Assembly (NCBI RefSeq): GCF_014645315.1
Contig: NZ_BMLQ01000005.1
Location: 248,001 to 312,000, forward strand
Direction of reading: 5' to 3'
From: Citricoccus zhacaiensis
GTDB taxonomy: Bacteria; Actinomycetota; Actinomycetes; Actinomycetales; Micrococcaceae
DNA: 64,000 nucleotides
This document shows, one piece after another, positions 54,667 to 63,474 of the stretch; position 1 is the first letter of the stretch, and each line of letters opens with the position of its first letter. A program made the translations under genes and the position numbers. The notes under the pieces were generated by a model that made no database searches, was not told the DNA's origin, and worked only from the letters and a program-made list of their open reading frames with translations.

Positions 54667-54708
54667 ACGCGTCCGGCCATCCCTTGCCAGAGGGGTGGCC
54701 GGACGCGT
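54667..54708 (+). terminator. Hairpin downstream of the HTTM gene
   Basis: Perfect 13-bp stem ACGCGTCCGGCCA/TGGCCGGACGCGT, 27 bp after the HTTM stop. No T-tract follows; only 12 bp separate it from the next start codon. Confidence 0.6.
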
Positions 54709-54719
54709 AGGCAAGGGGC

Positions 54720-55232
54720 ATGGAGACTGCACACGGACCCATTGACCGCGACCATCTCGAGGACTACCTCAACCACCATCTGCTGGGCTCTCGGAGCGGC
54801 GTGCGGATGTTTCAGACCGCGGCGGACACCTGGAACGGCACCGAGTACGAGCATCAGTTCCTCGATCTGGCCGAGCAGGTCCAACAGGACCAGAAAACCC
54901 TCGAGGCCTTGATCGAGCGCCTCGGAATGAAGATCCCGGCGGTGAAAAAGGCGGTCGGCAAGGCCGCCGAGGTGGCCGGCCGCCTCAACCCGGTCAACCT
55001 CACCCGGTCCAAGACCCAGGGCATGACGCAGGTGGAGATGGACCTGCTCCAGGGCGCCCTGCAGGCCAAGTCGGGCATGTGGCACGTCCTGGCCCGGCTG
55101 GCCGAGCAGTTCCCCGAGCTGGGGATGGAACCGAACCAGATGACCGGACTCTATGAGTCGGCCCAGCAGCAGGAGGCCGAGGTGCGGCGCATCAGCGAGG
55201 AGACGCTGGGCACCCGGTTCGTGGCCTCCTGA
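54720..55232 (+). CDS. Small all-helical protein (DUF892/ferritin-like fold suspected)
   Basis: 170 residues, almost wholly predicted helical, with Glu, Gln, His and Leu heptad-like patterns. Segments such as DRDHLEDYLNHHLLGSRSGV and YEHQFLDLAEQVQQDQKTLE resemble the YciE/DUF892 ferritin-like group, but the metal-binding EXXH pairs are not clear-cut, so the assignment is tentative. AAGGGG precedes the ATG by a short spacing. Located between the HTTM gene and copy C of the 61-bp element. Function unknown. Confidence 0.65.
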   Translation: METAHGPIDRDHLEDYLNHHLLGSRSGVRMFQTAADTWNGTEYEHQFLDLAEQVQQDQKTLEALIERLGMKIPAVKKAVGKAAEVAGRLNPVNLTRSKTQGMTQVEMDLLQGALQAKSGMWHVLARLAEQFPELGMEPNQMTGLYESAQQQEAEVRRISEETLGTRFVAS

Positions 55233-55272
55233 GTCAGCGGGTCGCCGACTGACGCGGGGAATCACGTTGGGC

Positions 55273-55333
55273 ATCACGGCACCAACTGATGTCGGGACTC
55301 GCCGGGCGGATCAACAGTTGTCGCGGCCGTGAT
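55273..55333. repeat. 61-bp palindrome-ended dispersed element, copy C
   Basis: ATCACGGC...GCCGTGAT ends. Nearly identical to copy D (three differences) and sharing only the ends with copies A and B, so there are two subfamilies. An inner CAACTG/CAGTTG pairing extends the dyad. Confidence 0.85.
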
Positions 55334-55406
55334 GGGTGGACTGACTGGCGCGCACGACGGCGGCACCGGCCCTGGTGCGTGACGTCAGGTACCCCGCGGG
55401 GAGCGG

Positions 55407-55700
55407 CTACTTCAGCTCGACGAACAGCACGTGTGTGTCCGTGGTCCCCACATTGTGGCCCACGTGGTTCTGGGCTGGCAGCCACTGCACCTGGTGCGCC
55501 TTGAGCTCCACCGGACGGGTGGTTCCGGCCACGGTGATTTCCCGCTGGAAGTCGCTCAACGTGACCATCAGGCTGTCCCCGTGGTGGTGTTCGTGGGTCC
55601 GGGTTCCCGGGGTGTCCCGGTACTCGAGGACCCGCACTCTCTCGTTCTCGAAGATGATCGTGTAGAGGTCACCGTCGGTCTCGGTGGGATTCTGGCTCAT
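55407..55700 (-). CDS. Small cupin-domain protein
   Basis: 97 residues from the ATG at 55700, with GGGGAG upstream. Single cupin_2-like barrel: RTHEHHHGDSLMVTLSDFQR gives the metal-binding HxHHH motif and KAHQVQWLPAQNHVGHNVG the second His motif. No signal peptide. Substrate unknown. Flanked on both sides by copies of the 61-bp element. Confidence 0.8.
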   Translation of the reverse strand: MSQNPTETDGDLYTIIFENERVRVLEYRDTPGTRTHEHHHGDSLMVTLSDFQREITVAGTTRPVELKAHQVQWLPAQNHVGHNVGTTDTHVLFVELK

Positions 55701-55847
55701 GGCTCTCCCCGGGGGGTTCTGACGTGGTGGCAGAACCGTACGCCCGGCACCACATGCAGGCAATGACTCCGCAGCGGTCATCGCTCGGACGGCTGGGGGC
55801 CGGGCCCAGTACGGCCGGCTGCGACCAGCGCCGTCCGCCCCGTGAAT

Positions 55848-55908
55848 ATCACGGCACCAACTGACGTCGGGACTCGCCGGACGGATCAACAGTTATCGCG
55901 GCCGTGAT
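55848..55908. repeat. 61-bp palindrome-ended dispersed element, copy D
   Basis: ATCACGGC...GCCGTGAT ends; differs from copy C at three positions. It lies 140 bp upstream of the first in-frame GTG of the Mo oxidoreductase gene. Confidence 0.85.
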
Positions 55909-56047
55909 GGGAGGGGGTGGGGGAGAGGCAACCTTGTGCCTGCCGTGAGACGGGCGTAGCAATGGGTGGGCGACTACTACAGACCGCATCGCCGAGCCCT
56001 GGGGCACCCGCACCCCCTACGCCGCTGGGGAGTCCTGGCCGGTCCGG

Positions 56048-58447
56048 GTGGACACCCACCTGGAGGAGGGGCTGGACGCGGACGCCGTGGACCGGTGGGT
56101 CCAGACCGCCTCGATCCTGCACTCCAACGGGGACGCCCTGGACATCGCGGTGAAGGACGGGCGGATCGCCGGGGTCCGCGGCCGGGCCGAGGACCGGGTC
56201 AACCACGGCCGGCTGGGCGTGAAGGACCTTTACGGCTGGCAGGCCAACGCCTCCCCGGACCGGCTGACCCGGCCGCTGGTGCGCGTGGATGGCGAATTGG
56301 TGGAGACGGACTGGGACACGGCCATGGAACGGATCGTGACCCGCACCAGAGAGCTGCTGGACGAACAGGGGGCCAGCGCCCTCGGTTTCTACACCACCGG
56401 CCAGCTGTTCGCCGAGGAGTACTACACCCTCGGGCTGATCGCCCACGGCGGGCTGGGCACCAACCACGTGGACGGGAACACCCGGCTGTGTACGGCCACG
56501 GCGGCCGCCGCCCTCAAGGAGTCCTTCGCCTGTGATGGCCAGCCGGGCAGCTACACGGACATCGACCACGCGGACGTCATCGCCCTCTACGGGCACAACA
56601 TGGCCGAGACACAGTCCGTGCTCTGGATGCGGATCCTGGACCGCCTGGCCGGCCCGAACCCGCCGCAGCTGATCTGCGTGGATCCACGGCCCACGGAGGT
56701 CGCCCGCCACGCCGCCGTGCACCTGGCCCCGCGGCCGGGCACCAACGTGGCCCTGATGAACGGGCTGCTGCACGAGCTCATCGCGCACGGCCACATCGAC
56801 CGGGACTACATCAGCGCCCACACGGTCGGCTACGCCGAGCTCGAGCAGCGCGCGCAGGAGTACACCCCGGAACACGTGGCCCAGATCTGCGACGTCCCGG
56901 CCGAGCAGATCCGGGAGGCGGCCCGCATCATCGGCGGTGCCGAGCGCCTGCTCTCCACCGTGCTGCAGGGCTTCTACCAGTCCCATCAGGCCACGGCGGC
57001 GTCCGTGCAGGTCAACAACGTGCACCTCATCCGCGGCATGCTGGGCCGCCCCGGCTGCGGGATCCTGCAGATGAACGGGCAGCCGACGGCCCAGAACACC
57101 CGCGAGTGCGGCGGGGACGGGGACCTGCCGGGCTTCCGCAACTGGTCCAATGACGAACACGTGGCGGACCTGGCCCGGGTCTGGAACGTGGAGCCGTCCC
57201 GCATCCCGCACTACGGGCCGCCCACCCACGTGATGCAGATGATGCGCTACGCGGAGGACGGTTCCATCCGCCTGATGTGGGTGAGCGGCACCAACCCGGC
57301 CGTGTCCCTGCCGGAGCTCGCGCGCATCCGCGCGATCTTCGAGCAGGACCGGCTCTTCCTGGTGGTGCAGGACCTGTACCTGACCGAGACGGCCCAGCTG
57401 GCCGACGTCGTGCTGCCGGCCGCCACGTGGGGTGAGAAGACCGGGACGTTCACAAATGTGGACCGCACGGTGCACCTGTCCGAGAAGGCCGTGGACCCGC
57501 CGGGTGAGGCGAAGGCGGACCTGGACATCTTCCTGGACTACGCACGCCGCCTGGACCTGCGGGACAAGGACGGCGAGCCCCTGGTGACGTGGCACGATCC
57601 GGAGTCCGCGTTCGAGGCCTGGAAGGAGTGCACGCGGGGGCGGCCCTGCGACTACACGGGCCTGAGCTATGACAAGCTCTGCGGGGCGTCGGGCATCCAG
57701 TGGCCCTGCAACGAGGACCATCCCGAAGGCACGGAACGGCTCTACGAGGGCGGTTCCTTCTGGAGTGACGCGTCGTACTGCGAGAGCTACGGCAAGGACC
57801 TGGTCACCGGCGCCCCGCTGGAGCCGAGCGAGTACAAGGCCCTGAATCCGGAGGCCAAGGCCGTCATCAAGGCCGCGGCGTACCTGCCCCCGCATGAGGT
57901 CACCAGTGAGGACTTTCCCTTCCAACTCATCACCGGCAGGACGCTCTACCATTTCCACACCCGCACCAAGACGGCCCGCGCCCCGCAGCTGCAGCGGGCC
58001 GCCCCGGAGGTCTGGGTGGAACTCTGCGCGCGGGACGCCGCGGCGTGGGGGATCGGCGAGGGCGACCTCACCGAGGTCACCACGCCCCGGGGCAGCGTGA
58101 AGGCGCAGGCGAGGATCACCGGCATCCGGCCCGGCGTCCTCTTCCTGCCCTTCCACTACGGCTATTGGGACACGGGTGGCGGCTATGGCCCGGGCGACGG
58201 CGGCCGGGCCGCCAACGAGCTGACCATCACCGACTGGGATCCGGCGTCCAAGCAACCCATCTTCAAGACGGCGGCCGCACAGATCCGCCGAGTCTCGGCC
58301 GGCCAGGGCCCGGCTCCCGCACCCACGACGACGGCGTCCGCGCCGGTGGGCGACGTCGGCTTCCGCACGGCGGGGGACCACACCGCACTGGCCGACGAAG
58401 AGGTGTCCGTGGGCGGCGGAACCGCTACTGACGGGGGACCGCGATGA
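56048..58447 (+). CDS. Molybdopterin (bis-MGD) oxidoreductase, N-terminus lacking a normal start codon
   Basis: 799 residues from the GTG at 56048, but homologous sequence (TTTDRIAEPWGTRTPYAAGE) extends about 25 codons upstream to base 55973 with only GCG before it. COG0243-type enzyme: NTRLCTATAAAALKESF carries the Mo-ligand-type Cys (Cys148 here), GYWDTGGGYGPGD and the C-terminal MGD-binding barrel RTLYHFHTRTKTARAPQL are present. No N-terminal CxxCxxxC Fe-S motif is seen, unlike formate dehydrogenases and nitrate reductases. Substrate unknown. The C-terminal Ala/Thr/Pro tail is low complexity. ATGA overlap with the next gene. Confidence 0.85.
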   Translation: MDTHLEEGLDADAVDRWVQTASILHSNGDALDIAVKDGRIAGVRGRAEDRVNHGRLGVKDLYGWQANASPDRLTRPLVRVDGELVETDWDTAMERIVTRTRELLDEQGASALGFYTTGQLFAEEYYTLGLIAHGGLGTNHVDGNTRLCTATAAAALKESFACDGQPGSYTDIDHADVIALYGHNMAETQSVLWMRILDRLAGPNPPQLICVDPRPTEVARHAAVHLAPRPGTNVALMNGLLHELIAHGHIDRDYISAHTVGYAELEQRAQEYTPEHVAQICDVPAEQIREAARIIGGAERLLSTVLQGFYQSHQATAASVQVNNVHLIRGMLGRPGCGILQMNGQPTAQNTRECGGDGDLPGFRNWSNDEHVADLARVWNVEPSRIPHYGPPTHVMQMMRYAEDGSIRLMWVSGTNPAVSLPELARIRAIFEQDRLFLVVQDLYLTETAQLADVVLPAATWGEKTGTFTNVDRTVHLSEKAVDPPGEAKADLDIFLDYARRLDLRDKDGEPLVTWHDPESAFEAWKECTRGRPCDYTGLSYDKLCGASGIQWPCNEDHPEGTERLYEGGSFWSDASYCESYGKDLVTGAPLEPSEYKALNPEAKAVIKAAAYLPPHEVTSEDFPFQLITGRTLYHFHTRTKTARAPQLQRAAPEVWVELCARDAAAWGIGEGDLTEVTTPRGSVKAQARITGIRPGVLFLPFHYGYWDTGGGYGPGDGGRAANELTITDWDPASKQPIFKTAAAQIRRVSAGQGPAPAPTTTASAPVGDVGFRTAGDHTALADEEVSVGGGTATDGGPR

Positions 58448-58926
58448 AGCTCGGACTTGTCCTGCACGAACTGCACCATTCTGAGAACGACCTGGCCCAG
58501 GAGCTGCTGCATGCCTCCGAACGCCACAAGGTGGACCACTCGATCTACCACCTGGGCCAGGACCTGGCCGAATGGTCCCGGCAGCACGTCCGGGAGATCG
58601 CCGAGATCGCCGGCGACTACGGCCAGAAGCTGGACCATGAGCCGAAGTCCGAGCTGGCGACTGCCCGGCGGCTGCGGGAGCGTGGCAGCGAGATGCTGGG
58701 GCGCAAGGGCTTCCCCGAACTGGCACTGCTGCACGACCTGCGGGAGATCTACACCAAGGCCTGCGGCGTCTCCGCTGACTGGGAGATGCTCGCACAGGCG
58801 GCCCAAGGCATCCAGCACCTGGATCTGCTGGCCGTGGTCCAGCGCTGCCACCCGGACACCCTGCGGCAGATGAAGTGGGCCAACGCGGCCATCAAGGAGA
58901 ATTCCACGCAGATCTTGGTGAGTTGA
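58444..58926 (+). CDS. Small helical protein coupled to the Mo oxidoreductase
   Basis: 160 residues, mostly helix, starting KLGLVLHELHHSENDLAQEL. ATG overlaps the oxidoreductase stop by four bases. His- and Glu-rich helices (HHSENDLAQELLHASERHKV) suggest metal binding or a chaperone/assembly role. I do not recognise the family. Its coupling suggests a partner or maturation factor of the oxidoreductase. Confidence 0.7.
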   Translation: MKLGLVLHELHHSENDLAQELLHASERHKVDHSIYHLGQDLAEWSRQHVREIAEIAGDYGQKLDHEPKSELATARRLRERGSEMLGRKGFPELALLHDLREIYTKACGVSADWEMLAQAAQGIQHLDLLAVVQRCHPDTLRQMKWANAAIKENSTQILVS

Positions 58927-58946
58927 CCGGGTGGCTAGTCCGGTGG

Positions 58947-59999
58947 CTACTCCAGCGGCGAATGCGAGCGGTGTCCCGCGTTACCGAGACCCTCGGCACC
59001 GTCGAAGCCATCCAGCAGCGCTCGGAGGGCCTGCTGTGAACTGATGGTCTCCCGCCAGCCGGTCGTCTCCCGCAGCTTCGTGGTGTCCATGATCGGGACG
59101 GTTTCGGCCATGTCCACCCAGCCCGGGTCAGTCGGCTGCAGACGGGCGCAGTAGGTGGCTGCCGCCAGCGCCTTGAACACGGAGACGGGCAGCTCCAAGT
59201 ATCGGCGGGAGCCGAGCAGCTGGCCCATCGTCTGGGCGTCCAGCACGGGCTCGGCGGCCACGTTGAAGGCGCCGCCAGCTCGTTGCCGGACCACCTGCCA
59301 GTACGCCTCCGCGATGTCGGAGGCGGCAACGGCCTGGAACCGGATACCGGCCGGGAACGGCAGCACTGGCAGCCGTCCCACAGCCAGCAACCACGTCAGC
59401 AGGCGCGCCGGGACCAGATCGCCGATGAAGTAGTCCTTGATCTCCGGGGCCGGTACCGCCCCGAAGATCAGTCCCGGCCTCAACCGCGTGACCAGCACTC
59501 CGGGGTTCTCGGCCTCGAAGGCATCCAGCAGATACTCCACTTCGGCCTTCTGTGCGCCGTAGTGGGAGGTGGGGGTGCCGGTGGTGGGGTGGGACTCGTC
59601 CACGGGGACGGTCTTGGAGCCCTTGCCGTAGGCGCCGATCGAGGAGGCGTACACGAGGTGTGGGACGCCGGCATGGGCCACCGCCTGGAACACTGTCCGG
59701 TTGCCCTCCACATTGACGGCCCGCAGGAAGTCGCGGTCGCGGTTGGGGCGGATCACCCACACCAAATCCACCACCGCGTCCGCGCCGCGCAGCGCCGTCT
59801 CCAGCCGCGGGCCGGCGTCGGGGTCCGTCACGTCGATCTTGAGCCATTCCACGCCCTCGAAGGGCGGTCCGGCACGGTCTGGGCCGCGCCGGGAAACCCC
59901 GACGATGGAGTCCACCTCACCGGCAGCCTTCGCGGCCTGGAGCCTATGCAACAGGGCGGTGCCCACGTTGCCGGTGGCACCGAGGACGACGACGCGCAT
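58947..59999 (-). CDS. NAD-dependent epimerase/dehydratase family protein
   Basis: 350 residues. Rossmann start GATGNVGTALLHRLQAAKAA with GxxGxxG (7-13), SSIGAYG in the middle and a Tyr-x-x-x-Lys motif in SHYGAQKAE. The SSIGAYGKGSKTVPVDE segment is typical of extended SDRs. Substrate not deducible. Its ATG overlaps the ADH stop by one base (TGATG), so the two are co-translated. Confidence 0.88.
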   Translation of the reverse strand: MRVVVLGATGNVGTALLHRLQAAKAAGEVDSIVGVSRRGPDRAGPPFEGVEWLKIDVTDPDAGPRLETALRGADAVVDLVWVIRPNRDRDFLRAVNVEGNRTVFQAVAHAGVPHLVYASSIGAYGKGSKTVPVDESHPTTGTPTSHYGAQKAEVEYLLDAFEAENPGVLVTRLRPGLIFGAVPAPEIKDYFIGDLVPARLLTWLLAVGRLPVLPFPAGIRFQAVAASDIAEAYWQVVRQRAGGAFNVAAEPVLDAQTMGQLLGSRRYLELPVSVFKALAAATYCARLQPTDPGWVDMAETVPIMDTTKLRETTGWRETISSQQALRALLDGFDGAEGLGNAGHRSHSPLE

Positions 60000-61264
60000 C
60001 AGCGTCCTCCGTCCGCTTCGTGGGATCCGGCGTCCGCAGGGAACCTAGTGGTCTCGCCCTCTGTGCCACCTGTTGCGTTGGTGCTGAGCTCGGGTTTGAG
60101 GACCACCTTGATGCAGCCGTCCTCCTTCTTCTGGAACGTCTCGTACATCTCAGGGGCCCGGTCCAGCGGCACCTGGTGAGTGGCCAGGTCCAGGACGCCG
60201 AGCGGGTCCGAGGGATCGTCCACCAGGGGCATGAGGTCGTCGATCCAGTGCTTCACGTTGCACTGGCCCATGGTGAGAGCAATCTGCTTGTCGAACAGGG
60301 TCAGCATGGGCATGGGGTCGGCCATGCCGCCGTAGACGCCGGACAGGGATATGGTGCCGCCGCGCCGCACGGCATCGATGGCGGTCTGGAGGGCGTTGAG
60401 GCGATCCGCGCCGGCGGTCTTCATGGCCAACCGGCCGATGGCGTCCGGCAGCATGCCGACGGCCTGGTGCGCGAAGCCAGCGACCGGGGAACCATGGGCC
60501 TCCATGCCGACGGCGTCCACCACCGCGTCCGGGCCGCGCCCGTCCGTGGCGAGCCGCAGGCGGTCGCCCACATGTTCGTCCTGGTCGATGGCCTCGATGC
60601 CGTGGCGTTCGGCCATGCCCCGGCGTTCGGTCACCGGGTCTACAGCGATGACGCGGTAGCCCAGGTGCTTGCCGATGCGGGCGGTGAACTGGCCAACCGG
60701 TCCCAGTCCCAGCACCGCCAGGGTGCCGCCCTCGGGGACATGCGCGTACTGCACGGCCTGCCAGGCGGTGGGCAGGATGTCCGAGAGGTAGAGCCACTGC
60801 TCGTCCTGACCGGTGTGCGGGACCTTGATCGGGCCGTAGTCCGCGTTCGGGACGCGCAAGTACTCCGCCTGGCCGCCGGGCACGGAGCCGTAGAGCCGGG
60901 AGTATCCGAACAGAGTGGTGCCGGAGCCCTGATCGCGGACCTGGTTGGTCTCGCACTGGGACTGCAGCCCGCGCTCGCACATCCAGCAGTGTCCGCAGGA
61001 GATGGTGAAGGGGATGACCACGCGGTCGCCGGGGGAGAGGTTGGTCACTCCCGAACCCACCTCCTGGACGATGCCCATGGGCTCGTGGCCGATGACATCG
61101 TCCTTGTCCATGAACGGGCCGAGGACCTCGTAGAGGTGCAGGTCCGAGCCGCAAATCGCGGTGGAGGTGATCTTGATGATCGCGTCCGTGGGCGCCTGGA
61201 TGGCCGGATCCGGGACGTTCTCGATGGTGACGTGTCGCTTACCTTGCCAAGTGAGTGCCTTCAT
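59999..61264 (-). CDS. Zinc-dependent alcohol dehydrogenase (formaldehyde dehydrogenase-like)
   Basis: 421 residues from the ATG at 61264, supported by a TAGCGT hexamer 7 nt upstream. MDR-family enzyme: catalytic-zinc Cys38 in AICGSDLHLYE and His60-Glu61 in GHEPMG; structural-zinc CGHCWMCERGLQSQC (Cys90, 93, 96, 104); nucleotide-binding VLGLGPVGQFT. The GPVGQF and MGQCNVKHW segments resemble the glutathione-independent formaldehyde dehydrogenase subgroup. The C-terminal Thr/Gly/Glu tail is low complexity. Divergent from glmS, 94 bp apart. Confidence 0.93.
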   Translation of the reverse strand: MKALTWQGKRHVTIENVPDPAIQAPTDAIIKITSTAICGSDLHLYEVLGPFMDKDDVIGHEPMGIVQEVGSGVTNLSPGDRVVIPFTISCGHCWMCERGLQSQCETNQVRDQGSGTTLFGYSRLYGSVPGGQAEYLRVPNADYGPIKVPHTGQDEQWLYLSDILPTAWQAVQYAHVPEGGTLAVLGLGPVGQFTARIGKHLGYRVIAVDPVTERRGMAERHGIEAIDQDEHVGDRLRLATDGRGPDAVVDAVGMEAHGSPVAGFAHQAVGMLPDAIGRLAMKTAGADRLNALQTAIDAVRRGGTISLSGVYGGMADPMPMLTLFDKQIALTMGQCNVKHWIDDLMPLVDDPSDPLGVLDLATHQVPLDRAPEMYETFQKKEDGCIKVVLKPELSTNATGGTEGETTRFPADAGSHEADGGR

Positions 61265-61271
61265 GGTCGTC

Positions 61272-61277
61272 ACGCTA
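61272..61277 (-). promoter_or_regulatory. Probable -10 element of the alcohol dehydrogenase gene (leaderless)
   Basis: Minus-strand TAGCGT, ending 7 nt before the ATG at 61264; rules against the upstream GTG at 61273, which overlaps it. Confidence 0.5.
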
Positions 61278-61344
61278 TGGGTGGTGGGAGCGTGTGTGAA
61301 CCCCTCGGGCGTGGTCGATGCACGGTGCGGGGCTCCCGGCGGGA

Positions 61345-61350
61345 TAACCT
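61345..61350 (+). promoter_or_regulatory. Probable -10 element of glmS (leaderless)
   Basis: TAACCT, ending exactly 7 nt before the ATG at 61358. No Shine-Dalgarno sequence precedes the start. Confidence 0.55.
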
Positions 61351-61357
61351 AGTGCCC

Positions 61358-63229
61358 ATGTGTGGAATCGTCGGCTACATTGGCCAGCCCTCTTTGTTGG
61401 ATCAGCACTCGTCCCTGGACGTGCTCATGGAAGGCCTCAAGCGCCTCGAATACCGTGGATATGATTCCGCTGGCATTGCCGTGGTGGCTGACGGTGCTGT
61501 GGAGCACCGCAAGAAGGCTGGCAAGCTGGCCAACCTCACGGCGGAACTCGAATCCAGTCCAGTGCCGGTGGCGTCCGTGGGTATCGGTCACACCCGGTGG
61601 GCCACCCACGGCGGACCGACCGACCTGAACGCCCATCCTCATCTGGCCGACGGCGACCAGCTGTCCGTCATCCACAACGGCATCATCGAGAACTTCGCCG
61701 AACTCAAGAAGGAACTGCTGGCCAACGGGGTCGTCTTCCGTTCGGAGACCGACACCGAAGTGGCCGCAGCTCTGCTCGGCCACATCTACCGCCACGAGGG
61801 CGGACAGGACCTGACCAAGTCCATGCAGTTGGTCAGCCAGCGCCTCGAGGGTGCATTTACCCTGTTGGCCGTCCATGCCGATCATCCCGACCGCGTTGTC
61901 GCCTCCCGTAAAAATTCCCCGCTGGTCGTCGGCTTGGGCGAGGGCGAGAACTTCCTCGGTTCAGACGTCTCTGGCTTCATCGACTTCACCCGCCGTGCGG
62001 TGGAACTCGAGCAGGATCAGGTGGTCACCATCACCGCCGACTCCGTCGATATCACTGACTTCTTCGGTAACCCGGCCCAGGGCAAGGAATTCACCGTCGA
62101 TTGGGACGCCTCGGCTGCCGAGAAGGGTGGCTTCGCCTCCTTCATGGAGAAGGAGATCCACGATCAGCCGGCCGCGGTGTCAGACACCCTGCTGGGCCGC
62201 AGCGATGTTGACGGAAACCTGATCCTCGACGAACTCCGCATCGACGAGGACGAACTCAAGAACATTCGGAAGATCATCGTCCTGGCCTGCGGCACGTCCT
62301 CGTATGCCGGCATGGTCGCCAAGTACGCCATCGAACGGTGGTGCCGGATTCCCGTGGAGGTGGAACTCTCCCACGAGTTCCGGTACCGCGATCCGATCAT
62401 TGACGCGAACACCCTGATCGTCTCCATCTCTCAGTCCGGCGAGACCATGGACACCCTGATGGCGGTGCGTTACGCAAAGGAGCAGGGCGCCCGCACAGTG
62501 TCCATCTGCAACACCAACGGCTCCACGATCCCTCGTGAATCCGATGCCGTGCTCTACACCCACGCTGGCCCCGAGATCGCGGTGGCCTCCACCAAGGCCT
62601 TCCTGGCCCAAATTACGGCTGCCTACCTGCTGGGTCTCTACCTGGCGCAGCTGACCAAGAAGCTCTACCGTGAAGAGATCAAGGACATCCTCTCCGACCT
62701 CGCCGACATCCCAGCCAAGGTCCAGCAGATCCTAGACAACGCTGACAGCATCAAGGAACTCGCCCGTTCCATGGCTGAGGCTTCCTCGGTGCTGTTCCTG
62801 GGCCGCAACGTCGGTTACCCGGTGGCCCTTGAGGGAGCCCTGAAGCTCAAGGAGTTGGCTTACATCCATGCTGAGGGCTTCGCTGCCGGCGAGCTCAAGC
62901 ACGGCCCGATTGCACTCATTGATGAGGGCCAGCCGGTCTTCGTGGTGGTGCCCTCGCCGATGGATCGCCACTCCCTCCACGCGAAGGTGGTCTCCAACAT
63001 TCAGGAGGTACGCGCCCGAGGCGCGAAGACCATCGTGGTGGCCGAGGCGGGCGACGAGACTGTCAGGGACTACGCGGAGCAAGTCTTCTACGTCCCGGAG
63101 ACTCAACCCATGCTCATGCCTCTGTTGACCACTGTCCCGCTGCAGATTTTCGCCTGCGAGCTGGCCACGGCCAAAGGCTATGACGTGGACCAGCCGCGTA
63201 ACCTGGCGAAGTCTGTGACGGTGGAGTGA
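61358..63229 (+). CDS. glmS: Glutamine-fructose-6-phosphate aminotransferase (isomerising)
   Basis: 623 residues. GlmS makes glucosamine-6-phosphate from fructose-6-phosphate and glutamine, the entry to UDP-GlcNAc. MCGIVGYIGQ with catalytic Cys2 opens the glutaminase domain (HTRWATHGGPTDLNAHPH also typical). Two SIS domains follow, with ACGTSSYAGM and ISQSGETMDTL in the first and the isomerase ending DQPRNLAKSVTVE. Length and motifs are standard. The ATG start is fixed by the leaderless -10 at 61345. Confidence 0.97.
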   Translation: MCGIVGYIGQPSLLDQHSSLDVLMEGLKRLEYRGYDSAGIAVVADGAVEHRKKAGKLANLTAELESSPVPVASVGIGHTRWATHGGPTDLNAHPHLADGDQLSVIHNGIIENFAELKKELLANGVVFRSETDTEVAAALLGHIYRHEGGQDLTKSMQLVSQRLEGAFTLLAVHADHPDRVVASRKNSPLVVGLGEGENFLGSDVSGFIDFTRRAVELEQDQVVTITADSVDITDFFGNPAQGKEFTVDWDASAAEKGGFASFMEKEIHDQPAAVSDTLLGRSDVDGNLILDELRIDEDELKNIRKIIVLACGTSSYAGMVAKYAIERWCRIPVEVELSHEFRYRDPIIDANTLIVSISQSGETMDTLMAVRYAKEQGARTVSICNTNGSTIPRESDAVLYTHAGPEIAVASTKAFLAQITAAYLLGLYLAQLTKKLYREEIKDILSDLADIPAKVQQILDNADSIKELARSMAEASSVLFLGRNVGYPVALEGALKLKELAYIHAEGFAAGELKHGPIALIDEGQPVFVVVPSPMDRHSLHAKVVSNIQEVRARGAKTIVVAEAGDETVRDYAEQVFYVPETQPMLMPLLTTVPLQIFACELATAKGYDVDQPRNLAKSVTVE

Positions 63230-63371
63230 GACGAAACATAAAAGGTTTCTGACAAGGAGTTTTTACTCGGTGTTTAGGAAGGTGTAACTTCCACATCGGT
63301 GAACCTGACATTGAATCACTTCCAGTAAGCGCCATAGTCCGACTTGATGTTTCAGGTTGTAGCCCGTGACG

Positions 63372-63377
63372 TAGTAT
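63372..63377 (+). promoter_or_regulatory. Candidate -10 element upstream of the CapD-like gene
   Basis: TAGTAT in the 245-bp gap after glmS, about 100 bp before the ATG at 63475. No clear -35 at 17 bp. The gap otherwise holds no gene. Confidence 0.3.
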
Positions 63378-63474
63378 CTATCTGTCACTCTGTCACCCGC
63401 CTGAGGGGGCTGGGTAGAGGACGGCACAGCTGGAACGCCTAGGGCGTGCCAGGACTCGCACACCTTGGAGGACC

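Noticed and set aside
55886-58795. 969-codon minus-strand frame opposite the Mo oxidoreductase
   Set aside because: Composition is Arg/Gly/His-rich antisense; the plus strand has clear Mo-enzyme motifs.
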